A stretch of DNA of 64,000 nucleotides from Ferranicluibacter rubi (GCF_011603255.1 NZ_JAANCM010000004.1:62001-126000), one strand, 5' to 3'. Numbered from the stretch's first letter, positions 6,110 to 13,768 are shown. Made by a program: numbers and translations. Notes: generated from the sequence alone by a model not told the origin.

Positions 6110-7048
6110 GTGAGCGAGCGCGGATTCATTGCCGTAGATCGTGGCATCTTCGACCATGGCCTCTTTGACGAGAAGCATGAGTTCTCGCGCCGTGAAGCAT
6201 GGCTGTGGCTCCTCTGTGAGGCAGAGTGGAAGCCGCGGGAGAAGTATGTTGGATCGAAGAAAATCGGCCTGGATCGCGGGCAGTTGGCGCACTCAGTCCG
6301 CTTCATTGCAGAGGCCTGGGGATGGCACAAATCGAAGGTAGAGCGGTTTCTCGGCCGCCTGAAAACCGAGACAATGATCGAGACAGCTACCGAGACAGGC
6401 GCAACCATCATAACCATCTGTAATTACGACAGATATCAGTCTCGTGAAGAAGGCAAGCGAGACAGCAAGCGAGGTTCCTCCGAGACGACACCGAGACAGC
6501 CGCGAGACAAACCTAAAGAAGATAACAAACCAACAAATACCACTTCTAACGAAGTGGAGGTGGTAGTCGCGCGCGAGCAGATCCAGATCGTTGTCGATGC
6601 ATATTCGGAGATGGCTGCAGCATCCGGACTTCCGAAGATTGCCACGGTCAACGACAAGCGCCGATCCGCCATCAAGGCCAGGATCGAGGAGCACGGTCTC
6701 AATGGCGTTCTCAAGGCGATCGAAGCCATAGGCCGCTCGGACTTCTGCCTCGGCAAGATCGGTTCGGGGTGGAAAGCCGATTTCGATTTTCTGCTGCAGC
6801 CGTCCAGCATGATCAAGCTCATCGAGAACAAATACGACAACCGCCCGCAGGCCCGTCCGCCGCCTGACGGCCTGGCTCGGGACGCCCAGGGCCGCGTGAG
6901 CATGGCCGATTACACCTCGAAGATTTTGCAGGAAATGGAGCAGCGAGAAAATGACGGATGCACGATTGAGACCAGCTACGAGCGTCGAGATGGCAACCGA
7001 GCTCAACAAGCTCTTCCGCTCGCTCGAACTGAAGACCGGCAGCCCTGA
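6110..7048 (+). CDS. Replication initiator-like phage protein (312 aa)
   Basis: Starts at GTG right after the previous stop. The N-terminal third (RGFIAVDRGIFDHGLF, then RREAWLWLLCEAEW, LDRGQLAHSVRFIAEAWGW, KVERFLGRLK) is a winged-helix domain of the kind found in phage O/DnaD-like replication initiators. A basic Thr/Ser-rich linker follows, then a C-terminal domain with GWKADFDFLLQPSSMIKLIE, the short motif common to such prophage proteins. It should bind the phage origin and recruit host replication proteins. The last 98 bases overlap the next gene. Confidence 0.72.
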   Translation: MSERGFIAVDRGIFDHGLFDEKHEFSRREAWLWLLCEAEWKPREKYVGSKKIGLDRGQLAHSVRFIAEAWGWHKSKVERFLGRLKTETMIETATETGATIITICNYDRYQSREEGKRDSKRGSSETTPRQPRDKPKEDNKPTNTTSNEVEVVVAREQIQIVVDAYSEMAAASGLPKIATVNDKRRSAIKARIEEHGLNGVLKAIEAIGRSDFCLGKIGSGWKADFDFLLQPSSMIKLIENKYDNRPQARPPPDGLARDAQGRVSMADYTSKILQEMEQRENDGCTIETSYERRDGNRAQQALPLARTEDRQP

Positions 7049-7517
7049 GGAGAAGATCGAGGGCTACCTGATCGCGATTGCTGGTGCATCGCACTATGCG
7101 TTGACCACCGCCATCACGAAGATCATCCGCGGCGAAATCGACAGCATAAGTAAGAAGTTCTGCCCGACAGCTCCTGAGCTCAGCTCGATCATCCGCGACG
7201 AGATGGCATTTGTGAAAAAGCAGATCGAGCTCGCGATCGGACGCATGGAGCTCGAGGACCAGCGCCCCATCTCGGTCAAGCCCATGCTGCTCATGGATCG
7301 CATCGCCCAAGCCACGCAGCGCATGGTCGACGAGGACCGGGCCCTGCTGTTCACCGTCACCTCGCACCCCGGCTTTCTCGCTCGCAAGGGTGAGCTGCCA
7401 ACCGGCGGCATCTACTGCGCCATCCTCGGTGCGGCCTACGGTCCACAGGGCTCGGCATCTCGTCCTTTGCCGGCTCAAGAGGTTCCTGACCCGGTCGCCG
7501 CAGACCTCGATTGGTAA
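6951..7517 (+). CDS. Putative replication accessory protein (188 aa)
   Basis: Its start lies inside the end of the initiator-like gene, suggesting coupled translation. The protein is mostly helical (ATELNKLFRSLELKTGSPEE, EGYLIAIAGASHYALTTAIT, CPTAPELSSIIRDEMAFV). No Walker or nuclease motif is present, so it is not an ordinary helicase or DnaC-type loader. In rhizobial prophages a gene of this kind often follows the initiator; a role in origin firing is therefore inferred from position. A second in-frame ATG 13 codons on is possible. Confidence 0.55.
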   Translation: MTDARLRPATSVEMATELNKLFRSLELKTGSPEEKIEGYLIAIAGASHYALTTAITKIIRGEIDSISKKFCPTAPELSSIIRDEMAFVKKQIELAIGRMELEDQRPISVKPMLLMDRIAQATQRMVDEDRALLFTVTSHPGFLARKGELPTGGIYCAILGAAYGPQGSASRPLPAQEVPDPVAADLDW

Positions 7518-7563
7518 GGCATCAACTGACACGCATTGGCAGCATTTGGCATAGGGCAAGACG

Positions 7564-8244
7564 ATGAGCAAACTGAACAATCTCGATTATCATCTCGATA
7601 TGGCCGAGGTCTGCGACCGTTACGGCATCAGCCGGCGCACGCTCGAACGCTGGCTGGTAGACGAGAAGGTGGGCTTCCCCCAGCCCATGCGCATCAATGG
7701 GCGACGGTTCTTCAAGGCGACCGACCTGCACCGCTTCGACGCCACAAACGCCGGCCTCGACCCCGACGAGATCGACGAAGTTCATGGCCTCAAAGCGGTC
7801 TCCTCGATCATTACCGACTATGCCGGCCTCGTGAAGGCGCTCAAGGCTCGTCGGGCAGATCTCGGCATGAGCAATGCAGAGTTGGAACACCGTGCCGGCA
7901 TGCAGGAAGGTTACGTCACCAAGCTGGAATGCTGGCCGCGCGAGAACAGCCGCGGAATGGGGCCGGAGATCATGCCATTGTGGTTCGGGGGGCTACGTCT
8001 CGGCCTCGTACTGCTCGACATGCCGCGCCGCCCGCGCCGCGGGGCTGATGCGGCAGCGCCTGTGAAGCCCACCAAGCCAAACGGTGATCTGAGCGCGGCC
8101 GTGCGCCTCTTGATCGAGACAGGCACCGATGAGCAGCAGGCAGATGTCGCAGTTTCAATCCGCGAAATCCTCGCCTCGAAGACGGTCAATACGTTCGAGG
8201 AGATTTCCAGCGTTCTGCACACGGCAGGAGGAGCAATGGCATGA
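7564..8244 (+). CDS. Double helix-turn-helix regulator (AlpA/MerR-like plus XRE-like)
   Basis: The N-terminal domain (MAEVCDRYGISRRTLERWLV, then FPQPMRINGRRFFKATDLHRF) is an AlpA/excisionase-like winged HTH. A second motif (ALKARRADLGMSNAELEHRA, GMQEGYVTKLE) resembles an XRE HTH. The tail is low-complexity then helical. Two DNA-binding modules in one small protein suggest a promoter-bridging regulator; as the last regulatory gene of the early operon it is a candidate early-to-late switch. Ribosome-binding site is weak (AGGGCAAG). Confidence 0.65.
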   Translation: MSKLNNLDYHLDMAEVCDRYGISRRTLERWLVDEKVGFPQPMRINGRRFFKATDLHRFDATNAGLDPDEIDEVHGLKAVSSIITDYAGLVKALKARRADLGMSNAELEHRAGMQEGYVTKLECWPRENSRGMGPEIMPLWFGGLRLGLVLLDMPRRPRRGADAAAPVKPTKPNGDLSAAVRLLIETGTDEQQADVAVSIREILASKTVNTFEEISSVLHTAGGAMA

Positions 8245-8504
8245 GCAACGAAGGGATCAAGGTTGACGCCGTCACAGATGAAGGGTTGTTCTATCCCACG
8301 CCGGGCAGCGTGATCTATAAGATCATGGCTGAGACGCGATCATTCATCTATGAGCCTCAGAAGGATATCACGGCATATGAGCTCGCTCTGCTCATGCCCA
8401 TGATTGTGAACTGCTCCATTCCATATGGTCAATATGCTGAGGAATATGACCGGCTGCCACCCGAAGCTAAGCGCCATTGGATCGTGACAGAGGCTGGCAA
8501 GTGA
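8241..8504 (+). CDS. Hypothetical phage protein (87 aa)
   Basis: Starts by ATGA overlap with the HTH regulator gene, with AGGAGGAG a few bases upstream. The product (MSNEGIKVDAVTDEGLFY to IVTEAGK) is acidic, Tyr-rich and globular-looking, with a hydrophobic stretch YELALLMPMIVNCSIPY. No family recognised. End overlaps the following ATG. Confidence 0.5.
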   Translation: MSNEGIKVDAVTDEGLFYPTPGSVIYKIMAETRSFIYEPQKDITAYELALLMPMIVNCSIPYGQYAEEYDRLPPEAKRHWIVTEAGK

Positions 8505-8710
8505 TGCTGGCCACATGGACGAAGGTTCTGCCGTATTTCATCGTGGTCTGGTTCGCCAAGCGCTATTGCGAGCGCTTCGACATCGTGCCGGGCTTCACGT
8601 CGGTCATGCCACATCGCGGCATCATCATGCACTGGAAGACGGATACCCCCGGCCGGCCAGAGCAAGGAAATCAGCCTCAACCGCATAAGGGTTTGAGGGG
8701 TGCCGGCTGA
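8504..8710 (+). CDS. Hypothetical phage protein (68 aa), last early gene
   Basis: The start MLATWTKVLPYFIVVWFAKRY overlaps the preceding stop. The N-terminal hydrophobic stretch could be a short membrane helix; the C-terminus is polar and Pro/Gln/Gly-rich. It ends the rightward early operon and converges with a leftward gene a few bases on. No function is suggested. Confidence 0.45.
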   Translation: MLATWTKVLPYFIVVWFAKRYCERFDIVPGFTSVMPHRGIIMHWKTDTPGRPEQGNQPQPHKGLRGAG

Positions 8711-8725
8711 CCGCTTGGAAATCGC

Positions 8726-9019
8726 TCACAGCCGCGTCATCACCTTGTGCGCCAGATCCCAATATTCCTCGCATTTCTGCGTGGCCTGACGCGCCGTATC
8801 AACCCAGCCCGTGTTCGGTGTCGGCGGCCGGCCACCATGTGTCCGCGGGTATCCGCCGGCCCACTGCCATTTGCCCTTGGTCGGCCCGTTCGTCTCTTTC
8901 CGGATCCTGCCCACATACCCATCACCGTCGAACCCCTGCCAGTCCAGATCGGTAGGCGGATCGTTCTCGTCTATCTGGGTGCGCTTCCATGCGTATTTCG
9001 GTTGGTAGGCATCTGTCAT
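8726..9019 (-). CDS. Hypothetical phage protein (97 aa)
   Basis: Aromatic-rich soluble protein (PKYAWKRTQIDENDPP, GFDGDGYVGRIRKET, GKWQWAGGYPRTHGGRPP). The pattern DGYVGRI with GKWQW resembles a short beta-barrel domain repeated in phage accessory proteins. It overlaps the 63-residue gene upstream and belongs to the leftward operon headed by the XRE regulator. Function unknown. Confidence 0.5.
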   Translation of the reverse strand: MTDAYQPKYAWKRTQIDENDPPTDLDWQGFDGDGYVGRIRKETNGPTKGKWQWAGGYPRTHGGRPPTPNTGWVDTARQATQKCEEYWDLAHKVMTRL

Positions 9020-9207
9020 GTCAGCGGGTGAACCCCGTTATAGGCGTGCCATCTCGCGGCCACCAGCAACAGTGCTTCGCTGGCATTCTTGGCATCAGCT
9101 ATGTGGAAGCGGGGCGAACCCTTCACCTGCACCCGCGCACGATAGAAGGTCTTTCCATCCTCGGTCAGCTCTTCGATCTTGACCTTTGGCAGCACTATTC
9201 CCGTCAT
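9016..9207 (-). CDS. Hypothetical phage protein (63 aa)
   Basis: A small protein whose beta-rich start (PKVKIEELTEDGKTFYRARVQV) and helical end (NASEALLLVAARWHAY) look like a double-stranded-RNA-binding or similar small alpha/beta fold, but no signature is decisive. Both ends overlap neighbouring genes of the leftward operon, so it is cotranscribed with the XRE regulator. Confidence 0.5.
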   Translation of the reverse strand: MTGIVLPKVKIEELTEDGKTFYRARVQVKGSPRFHIADAKNASEALLLVAARWHAYNGVHPLT

Positions 9208-9521
9208 TTACGTCTCTCCTTCACTCTCAGCCTGCCCCACATGCGCAGCTCGATCGGTTCTGTGATCATCATCGACATCTCGTCCCAATCGAACTCAGCC
9301 ATCAGACCGACCGTCATGCACAGCAGCCGGTAGCGCTTCATCGTCACCGCATCGACAGGCTTCTTCGTGATCCTGTTCATGCCGGCTTCCATGTCACCGA
9401 TCGACGACACGGAATAGCCTATGGCCTCTGCCAGCTCTGGCCGTGACATCTTGGCGATATGCTCTCGCCAGTATCGAGCCCTGATATGCTCCGGTGCGTC
9501 ACGAGGTGGCTGTTCAGGCAT
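9204..9521 (-). CDS. XRE-family regulator of the leftward operon (105 aa)
   Basis: I start at MPEQPPRDAPEHI, because GAGGATATC precedes that ATG; an ATG seven codons upstream has no binding site. The HTH is REHIAKMSRPELAEAIGY, SVSSIGDMEAGMNRI. The remainder (AVTMKRYRLLCMTVGLMA) is helical. It heads the leftward three-gene operon, and its promoter overlaps one of two copies of a 20-bp repeat containing the palindrome CGATAATCG, so it probably represses itself and may influence the rightward late side. Confidence 0.72.
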   Translation of the reverse strand: MPEQPPRDAPEHIRARYWREHIAKMSRPELAEAIGYSVSSIGDMEAGMNRITKKPVDAVTMKRYRLLCMTVGLMAEFDWDEMSMMITEPIELRMWGRLRVKERRK

Positions 9522-9539
9522 GATATCCTCAAAATAGGC

Positions 9540-9626
9540 CATACGATAATCGCATCATTCTAAGCCAGTTTCAATGTGAATATAGTATGGTGAGTAAGCA
9601 CTGAAACATACGATAATCGCATCATT
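9540..9626. promoter_or_regulatory. Leftward promoter with duplicated 20-bp operator
   Basis: CATACGATAATCGCATCATT occurs perfectly at 9540-9559 and 9607-9626, 67 bp apart. Each contains the palindrome CGATAATCG. On the minus strand TTGAAA (9574-9569), a 17-bp spacer and GATTAT (9551-9546) form a promoter whose -10 lies inside the first copy. Binding by the adjacent XRE protein would give autorepression, and two sites 67 bp apart could allow cooperative or looped binding. Confidence 0.72.
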
Positions 9627-9693
9627 TTGGCGCCCTCCATTTCAGACGCGAAATCCCCGATCAGCCAACTTACTGATATCACAACACAATAAA

Positions 9694-9705
9694 CCTGTGC
9701 TTTGC
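9694..9705 (+). promoter_or_regulatory. Late motif copy 1, ahead of terminase genes
   Basis: CCTGTGCTTTGC, first of six exact copies on the plus strand. It lies 114 bp before the terminase small-subunit ATG, in the only non-coding gap between the leftward XRE operon and the late genes. No ordinary -10 box is conserved at a fixed distance downstream. Interpreted as a phage late-transcription signal by recurrence and position. Confidence 0.6.
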
Positions 9706-9807
9706 GTCCATTTCCGCCCACCTGTACCAAGCTTCGCGCGCGCATCCTTCTTCCCTTACAGGTCAGCGCATTCCGATGGATCAGCAAGGGCACCGAGACA
9801 AGCAGCG

Positions 9808-10338
9808 ATGGCTATGCCTCTCAAGACCTCAGCCGCCTACAAGCTCCCCGCACAGAAAGCAGCAGCAGCTCTCCGGAAGGAGAACAAAGAGCCTCTTCTG
9901 ACCGAGAAGCAGAAGGCCCTCGTCCATGCCATGGTCTTTGAGGGTAACTCTCGCAAGGAAGCAGCCGAAGCCGCTGATCTCACTGACAAAGCGGCCCGTG
10001 AAGCACTCATCAAACCGAACGTCCTTGCCTACCTCAATGAGTGTATGGAGGTGTTGCGAACCAGCGCTCGCCCTCGTGCGCTCCACCGCATGGTCGATCT
10101 GCTCGACGCCAAGACCGAACGCATTCAGTTCGAAAGCGCGAAATATCTCGATGGTATGGACCGCCCAAGCCATGCAGTCGGGGCCACGCAGATCAACGTC
10201 CAGGTCAACACCACCACCAACGTGACACCCGGTTACATGGTCAAGCTGGACCGATCAGGCGGCGCACAGATAGAGCATCTGGCGAAGGGTGAGGGTAAGG
10301 CGTTACCACATATGCAGGACGTTCCCGAGGATGATTGA
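9808..10338 (+). CDS. Terminase small subunit
   Basis: The segment LTEKQKALVHAMVFEGNSRKEAAEAA, with DLTDKAAREALIKPNVLAYL, is the helix-turn-helix plus helical hook typical of small terminase subunits that recognise the packaging site. A following helical region (PRALHRMVDLLDAKTERIQFESAK) would build the oligomer ring. (Motif strings are joined from shorter stretches.) The start is taken at MAMPLKTSAAYK; upstream in-frame codons read through the promoter gap. It is the first gene after late motif copy 1 and lies 1.2 kb before the large subunit. Confidence 0.82.
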   Translation: MAMPLKTSAAYKLPAQKAAAALRKENKEPLLTEKQKALVHAMVFEGNSRKEAAEAADLTDKAAREALIKPNVLAYLNECMEVLRTSARPRALHRMVDLLDAKTERIQFESAKYLDGMDRPSHAVGATQINVQVNTTTNVTPGYMVKLDRSGGAQIEHLAKGEGKALPHMQDVPEDD

Positions 10339-10460
10339 GGAACGCCACCCCGTACCCCCTTCGTTCTCCTTCGGACGCCCGTCAGAGGGGGGTGGGGGCA
10401 AAATTGGGCTCGAGTCTTCCAGTTCCACCCTCAGACACAAGTCCTGCACCCAGAGAGTTC

Positions 10461-10779
10461 GGACCTGATTTTTTTTCACCACCCAGCAAAAGGAAAAGCC
10501 GCGATGACGAAACCAGAGAACGCCATTGAGTTTATGCCGGTGCAAATCACGGAGCCCAGCACGATCAGCTTCATGCAGATCGAGGCTCACACGCTGGACG
10601 GAGCATCGCTGACGCACGAATTTTTCGATGGGAAGGTCATTCCGGAGGTTGGATCACTTCTGGTTCTAAAGCTCGTTGCGAACGAGGGCGGCAAGATCAC
10701 GATGCAGCTTCAGCCACTGCCCTGACCTCGACAGGGGATCAGGACTGAGATTTTTTTCACCCACCAGGAGATTGCAGCG
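10461..10779 (+). repeat. Imperfectly duplicated gene leader with T-tract
   Basis: The leaders of two adjacent small genes resemble each other: GGACCTGA, eight Ts, then CACCACCCAGCAAAAGGA (10461-10494), and GGACTGAGA, seven Ts, then CACCCACCAGGAG (10742-10770). Both end within a few bases of an ATG. No hairpin precedes the T-tracts, so I do not call them terminators. The duplication of leader and the paralogous genes beyond suggest local tandem duplication. Confidence 0.5.
10504..10725 (+). CDS. Hypothetical small virion-region protein (73 aa)
   Basis: A beta-rich protein (FMPVQITEPSTISFMQIEAH, FFDGKVIPEVGSLLVLKLV, KITMQLQPLP) of uniform length and composition, with AAAAGGAAAAG upstream of the ATG. 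It lies between the two terminase genes, in a block of small accessory genes. I do not recognise the family. Its leader resembles that of the next gene. Confidence 0.5.
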   Translation: MTKPENAIEFMPVQITEPSTISFMQIEAHTLDGASLTHEFFDGKVIPEVGSLLVLKLVANEGGKITMQLQPLP

Positions 10780-11058
10780 ATGAGCAAGTTTCGGAAAAAG
10801 CCGGTCGTGATTGAAGCGTTTCTTTGGACCGGCGGGCCAGATCAGACGGAAGACCCGGAATGGATCTGCGATGCGATCAGCCGTGGCGATGTCTTCTTTT
10901 CGGAGCCGCCGAATGTGACAATGCAGATCCGGACGCTTGAAGGCGTGATGACTGCCAGCATCGGCGATTATGTCATTCAGGGTGTGAAGGGGGAGATCTA
11001 CCCCTGCAAACCCGACATCTTCGCCGCGACCTATGATGCTGTCGAGGACCCGGCATGA
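10780..11058 (+). CDS. FRKKPVVIEA-type conserved phage protein, copy 1
   Basis: The N-terminal FRKKPVVIEAFLWTG and C-terminal GDYVIQGVKGEIYPCKPDIF with ATYDAV define a family found across many unrelated phages. The role is unknown. AGGAG precedes the ATG. The neighbouring gene is a clear paralogue (FRKLPVVVEAFQFSG; GDWIVRGAEGEIYPVKGDIF), and the two overlap by ATGA, so this is a tandem duplication inside the prophage. Confidence 0.8.
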   Translation: MSKFRKKPVVIEAFLWTGGPDQTEDPEWICDAISRGDVFFSEPPNVTMQIRTLEGVMTASIGDYVIQGVKGEIYPCKPDIFAATYDAVEDPA

Positions 11059-11306
11059 CCATGTTCCGAAAGCTCCCCGTCGTCGTCGAGGCGTTCCAGT
11101 TTTCCGGGTCGGAGATCGATGGGCCGGCCTGGGCGGTCGAGGCGGTGGATTATGGCGTGATCCGGTTCGACGCCGGGTCGGCTGTGGTGAAGACGCTGAA
11201 CGGCGACCTCACGGCAGGCCCGGGCGACTGGATTGTTCGGGGTGCTGAGGGCGAGATCTACCCTGTGAAGGGGGATATCTTCGCGGCGACGTACGAGGTG
11301 GCGTGA
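11055..11306 (+). CDS. FRKKPVVIEA-type conserved phage protein, copy 2
   Basis: Paralogue of the preceding gene with the same beginning (FRKLPVVVEAFQFSG) and end (GDWIVRGAEGEIYPVKGDIF), but a diverged middle and no cysteine (VKGDIF instead of CKPDIF). The overlap with copy 1 implies coupled translation. Loss of the cysteine and change of central loop suggest the two copies have specialised. Function unknown. Confidence 0.78.
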   Translation: MTMFRKLPVVVEAFQFSGSEIDGPAWAVEAVDYGVIRFDAGSAVVKTLNGDLTAGPGDWIVRGAEGEIYPVKGDIFAATYEVA

Positions 11307-11557
11307 TGGCTGACCTGAAGGTTGTTCAGTTCGACCCGGCTCAGGGGCGGAAAACTGAAGTGGTTGAGCGCTTGCAGGAATTGCTTGCGCAAGCTGAGGC
11401 CGGGGAAGTCGTGGATCTGTCGTTTGCGGCCGCGCTGGTTGATGGAGCCGTGATCACGGGGTTCACGCACACGGATGATGCGCATCGTCGGCTCTCGGGT
11501 GTGTCGAGGCTGCTTCACCGTCTGCATTTGATCATGGACGGCGACCCCAATGCTTGA
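11306..11557 (+). CDS. Hypothetical protein before terminase large subunit (83 aa)
   Basis: MADLKVVQFDPAQGRKTEVV is followed by a helix (VERLQELLAQAEAGEVVDLS) and a beta/helix region (AAALVDGAVITGFTHTDDAH, LSGVSRLLHRLHLIM). Small proteins with this layout are common in rhizobial prophages near packaging genes. It overlaps both neighbours, and the terminase start lies within its last codons. Function unknown. Confidence 0.55.
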   Translation: MADLKVVQFDPAQGRKTEVVERLQELLAQAEAGEVVDLSFAAALVDGAVITGFTHTDDAHRRLSGVSRLLHRLHLIMDGDPNA

Positions 11558-13145
11558 GATCATCGAGCCGGAGCGGCCGACAGTTCTCCCGAAGATCGAG
11601 CTCGCCCCAGATGGTCGCAAGATCTACGCGCCTGACGGCAACGTGCTGTGTGATTTCATCGAGTGCCGCAAGCATGTGAGCATCGTCCGCGGCTCGATCG
11701 GCTCGGGCACGTCGACGGCCTGCATCATGAAGATGTGGCTGATCTCGTGCGAGCAGCGGCCGAACGACGATGGGCTGCGAAAGACGCGCTGGGCGGTCTG
11801 CCGCAATACGTTCCCGGACCTGAAGAACACGACGGTGAAGTCGTGGCTCGACTGGTTCCCGGAGGAGATGTACGGGCGGTTTTACTGGGACCGGCCCTAT
11901 CGTCACATGATCCGGCTCGGCGACGTGGAGATGGAAATCATCTTCCTGGCTCTCGATACCGAGGACGATGTGCGCAAGCTGCGGTCGTTCGAGTTCACCG
12001 GCATCTGGTTCAACGAGCTCGAATTCATCGACAAGGCGATCGTCGACGAGGCGGAAAGCCGAACAGGGCGATATCCGGCGGTCAAGGACGGTGGGGCGAC
12101 CTGGGACGGCGTGATCGCCGACATGAACGCGCCGCGCGAGGATCATTTCATCCCGCTGATGATGGGCGAGGTCCCGCTGCCGGACGACTGGACGGAAGAG
12201 GAGCGGCTTGCCTACAAGCGTCCGGACAATTGGGGCTATCATGTGCAGCCGCCGGCCATGCTCGAGATCAAGGACGCGGCCGGCACGCTGACGGGCTACC
12301 GGATGAACCCGCTGGCTGAGAACACGAAGTGGCTCAAGCCCGGCTATTACGCGGAAAAGATCAAGGGCAAGACGAAGCAGTGGATCGACAGCCGCGTGCT
12401 GAACAAGATCACGGTGTTCGTCGACGGCAAGCCGGTCTGGAACCAGTTCAACGCCGACAGCCATGTGTCGAAAACGGCGCTTGAGCCCATTCCGGGCTGG
12501 CCGGTCTATGTCGGGCTCGACTTTGGTCGGAATCCGGCTTGCGTGGTCGGGCAGCTCGTCAACAATCGGTGGCGGATCTTCGCCGAGGTCACGGCGCGCG
12601 GCGTCGGCGCGTCAATCTTCGCGCCTCTGGTGAAGCAGTTGCTTGATCGGCGGCTCGGCGACTGGCAGCCGACATCGCGGCATGCCGATTTCCAAGGCTT
12701 TCAGGTCGAGTTCTTCGGCGATCCGAAGGGTGAGGACGGCACGCAGTCGGACGAGACCACGGCCTATGACGTCTTCCGCTCGTTCGGCATGCCGGTGCGG
12801 CCGGCGCCGGTGAAGAACAACCACATCCAGACCCGTATTGAGGCTGTCGAATATGCCATGATCACGATGGTGAACGGCATGCCGCGGCTTCTGGTGTGCG
12901 GCGTGAACTGCCGGACGCTGAAAGTGGCGATGGCCGGCGGCTATCACTTCGCGCGCATCAAGGGCACGTCTCGGCATAAGGAAACGCCCGAGAAAGACCG
13001 CTATTCCGACATCGCCGACGCGACGCAATACATGGTGCTCGGCGCTGGCGAGGGCCGCGCGGTCGCTGGCGGCACGCACGCCGGCCGGAAATCGGCAGTT
13101 GACATCAAGGTTCAGAAGAAATCGAGGCGCCGCGGTGGGTTTTGA
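11550..13145 (+). CDS. Terminase large subunit (packaging ATPase/nuclease)
   Basis: The Walker A-type loop is IVRGSIGSGTSTA (about residues 45-57), Walker B with the catalytic Glu is FTGIWFNELEF (about 149-159). The C-terminal RNase H-like nuclease begins at VYVGLDFGRNPACV (about 317-330) and contains further acidic residues in FFGDPKGED and RYSDIADATQYM. The 531-residue length is usual for the family. It translocates DNA into the prohead through the portal and cuts genome units. The next gene starts inside its final codons. Confidence 0.92.
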   Translation: MLEIIEPERPTVLPKIELAPDGRKIYAPDGNVLCDFIECRKHVSIVRGSIGSGTSTACIMKMWLISCEQRPNDDGLRKTRWAVCRNTFPDLKNTTVKSWLDWFPEEMYGRFYWDRPYRHMIRLGDVEMEIIFLALDTEDDVRKLRSFEFTGIWFNELEFIDKAIVDEAESRTGRYPAVKDGGATWDGVIADMNAPREDHFIPLMMGEVPLPDDWTEEERLAYKRPDNWGYHVQPPAMLEIKDAAGTLTGYRMNPLAENTKWLKPGYYAEKIKGKTKQWIDSRVLNKITVFVDGKPVWNQFNADSHVSKTALEPIPGWPVYVGLDFGRNPACVVGQLVNNRWRIFAEVTARGVGASIFAPLVKQLLDRRLGDWQPTSRHADFQGFQVEFFGDPKGEDGTQSDETTAYDVFRSFGMPVRPAPVKNNHIQTRIEAVEYAMITMVNGMPRLLVCGVNCRTLKVAMAGGYHFARIKGTSRHKETPEKDRYSDIADATQYMVLGAGEGRAVAGGTHAGRKSAVDIKVQKKSRRRGGF

Positions 13146-13683
13146 CGGTTTCGGAGACGGTTTGAAGCTGACGGACTGCGAGCCGACCGACTGGTTCGTC
13201 GCGTTCCACCCGGATTCGCCGCATTGGTGGGTGCGCGCATTGGCCTGCGGTCGGTTCAAGCACGTCTCGGTCATGGGATTCGTGGAAAGAGCTCAGGCAT
13301 GGGTGCTTTTCGACTTCCAGATGGACCGATCGCGGGTCCTGATCGTCGGAAACCATGAGGCCGACCCGGTGCTCGCGCATTTCAGCGCTGGGAACACGGT
13401 TTTGCGCATGGCAAGGCCGATCGGGCAGGAATTGAACCTGAATATGTCGGTCGGCCTGTGGTGCGTGCCGGCGGCGGCCCACATCCTGGGTCTCAAGTCC
13501 TGTGCTTTGCGGCCGGACGCCCTTTTTCGTCAATGTCTCGCCAACGGTGGCGAAATTATCGGCGAAAGCGGTGGTCATGAAACAGCAGCAGCCAAAGGAA
13601 GATCCGGAGCTCGCGCGCCAGAAGGCAGCCGCAGCTCAGGAGAAAATCAACACGATGCGGGACCGGCTGACGACGGAGACTGA
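13135..13683 (+). CDS. Putative permuted NlpC/P60-like protein (182 aa)
   Basis: I start at the GTG after GAGGCGCCGCG, since upstream in-frame codons lie within the terminase gene. FKHVSVMGF provides a His in a beta strand, and VGLWCVPAAAHILGLKS a Cys at a helix start, with ALRPDALFRQCLANGGEII after it. This His-before-Cys order is the circularly permuted NlpC/P60 (YebB-like) arrangement, so it may be a cysteine peptidase, amidase or acyltransferase; this is a motif-level inference. The last 107 bases overlap the next gene and contain late motif copy 2. Confidence 0.55.
   Translation: MGFDGFGDGLKLTDCEPTDWFVAFHPDSPHWWVRALACGRFKHVSVMGFVERAQAWVLFDFQMDRSRVLIVGNHEADPVLAHFSAGNTVLRMARPIGQELNLNMSVGLWCVPAAAHILGLKSCALRPDALFRQCLANGGEIIGESGGHETAAAKGRSGARAPEGSRSSGENQHDAGPADDGD
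13499..13510 (+). promoter_or_regulatory. Late motif copy 2, inside preceding gene
   Basis: Exact CCTGTGCTTTGC, 78 bp upstream of the 60-residue gene that precedes the portal gene. It falls in coding sequence of the NlpC/P60-like gene (Ser-Cys-Ala-Leu codons). The same 78-bp distance separates copy 3 from the scaffold start. Confidence 0.55.
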
Positions 13684-13759
13684 CCAGTCGCTGCGCATGT
13701 TCGGCGCCCGTAGCGCGCTCGCCGGTACCGGCCGCGTCTCGCCGCTCGTCGGCAAGTAA
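13577..13759 (+). CDS. Small helical protein upstream of portal (60 aa)
   Basis: MKQQQPKEDPELARQKAAAA leads a charged helix (EKINTMRDRLTTETDQSLRM) and a Gly/Ser-rich end. Short proteins of this kind precede the portal gene in many podovirus genomes. It is the first gene after late motif copy 2, and its start is buried in the preceding gene. A head-completion or scaffold-helper role is possible but unproven. Confidence 0.55.
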   Translation: MKQQQPKEDPELARQKAAAAQEKINTMRDRLTTETDQSLRMFGARSALAGTGRVSPLVGK

Positions 13760-13768
13760 GGGGCGCCC

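Noticed and set aside
7536-7557. TTGGCAGCATTTGGCA as a sigma54 promoter before the double-HTH gene
   Set aside because: The GG to GC spacing is one base too short and no activator gene is near.
9694-9705. Late motif as a sigma54 (-24/-12) promoter
   Set aside because: There is no GG/GC pair at the needed 10-bp spacing in CCTGTGCTTTGC.
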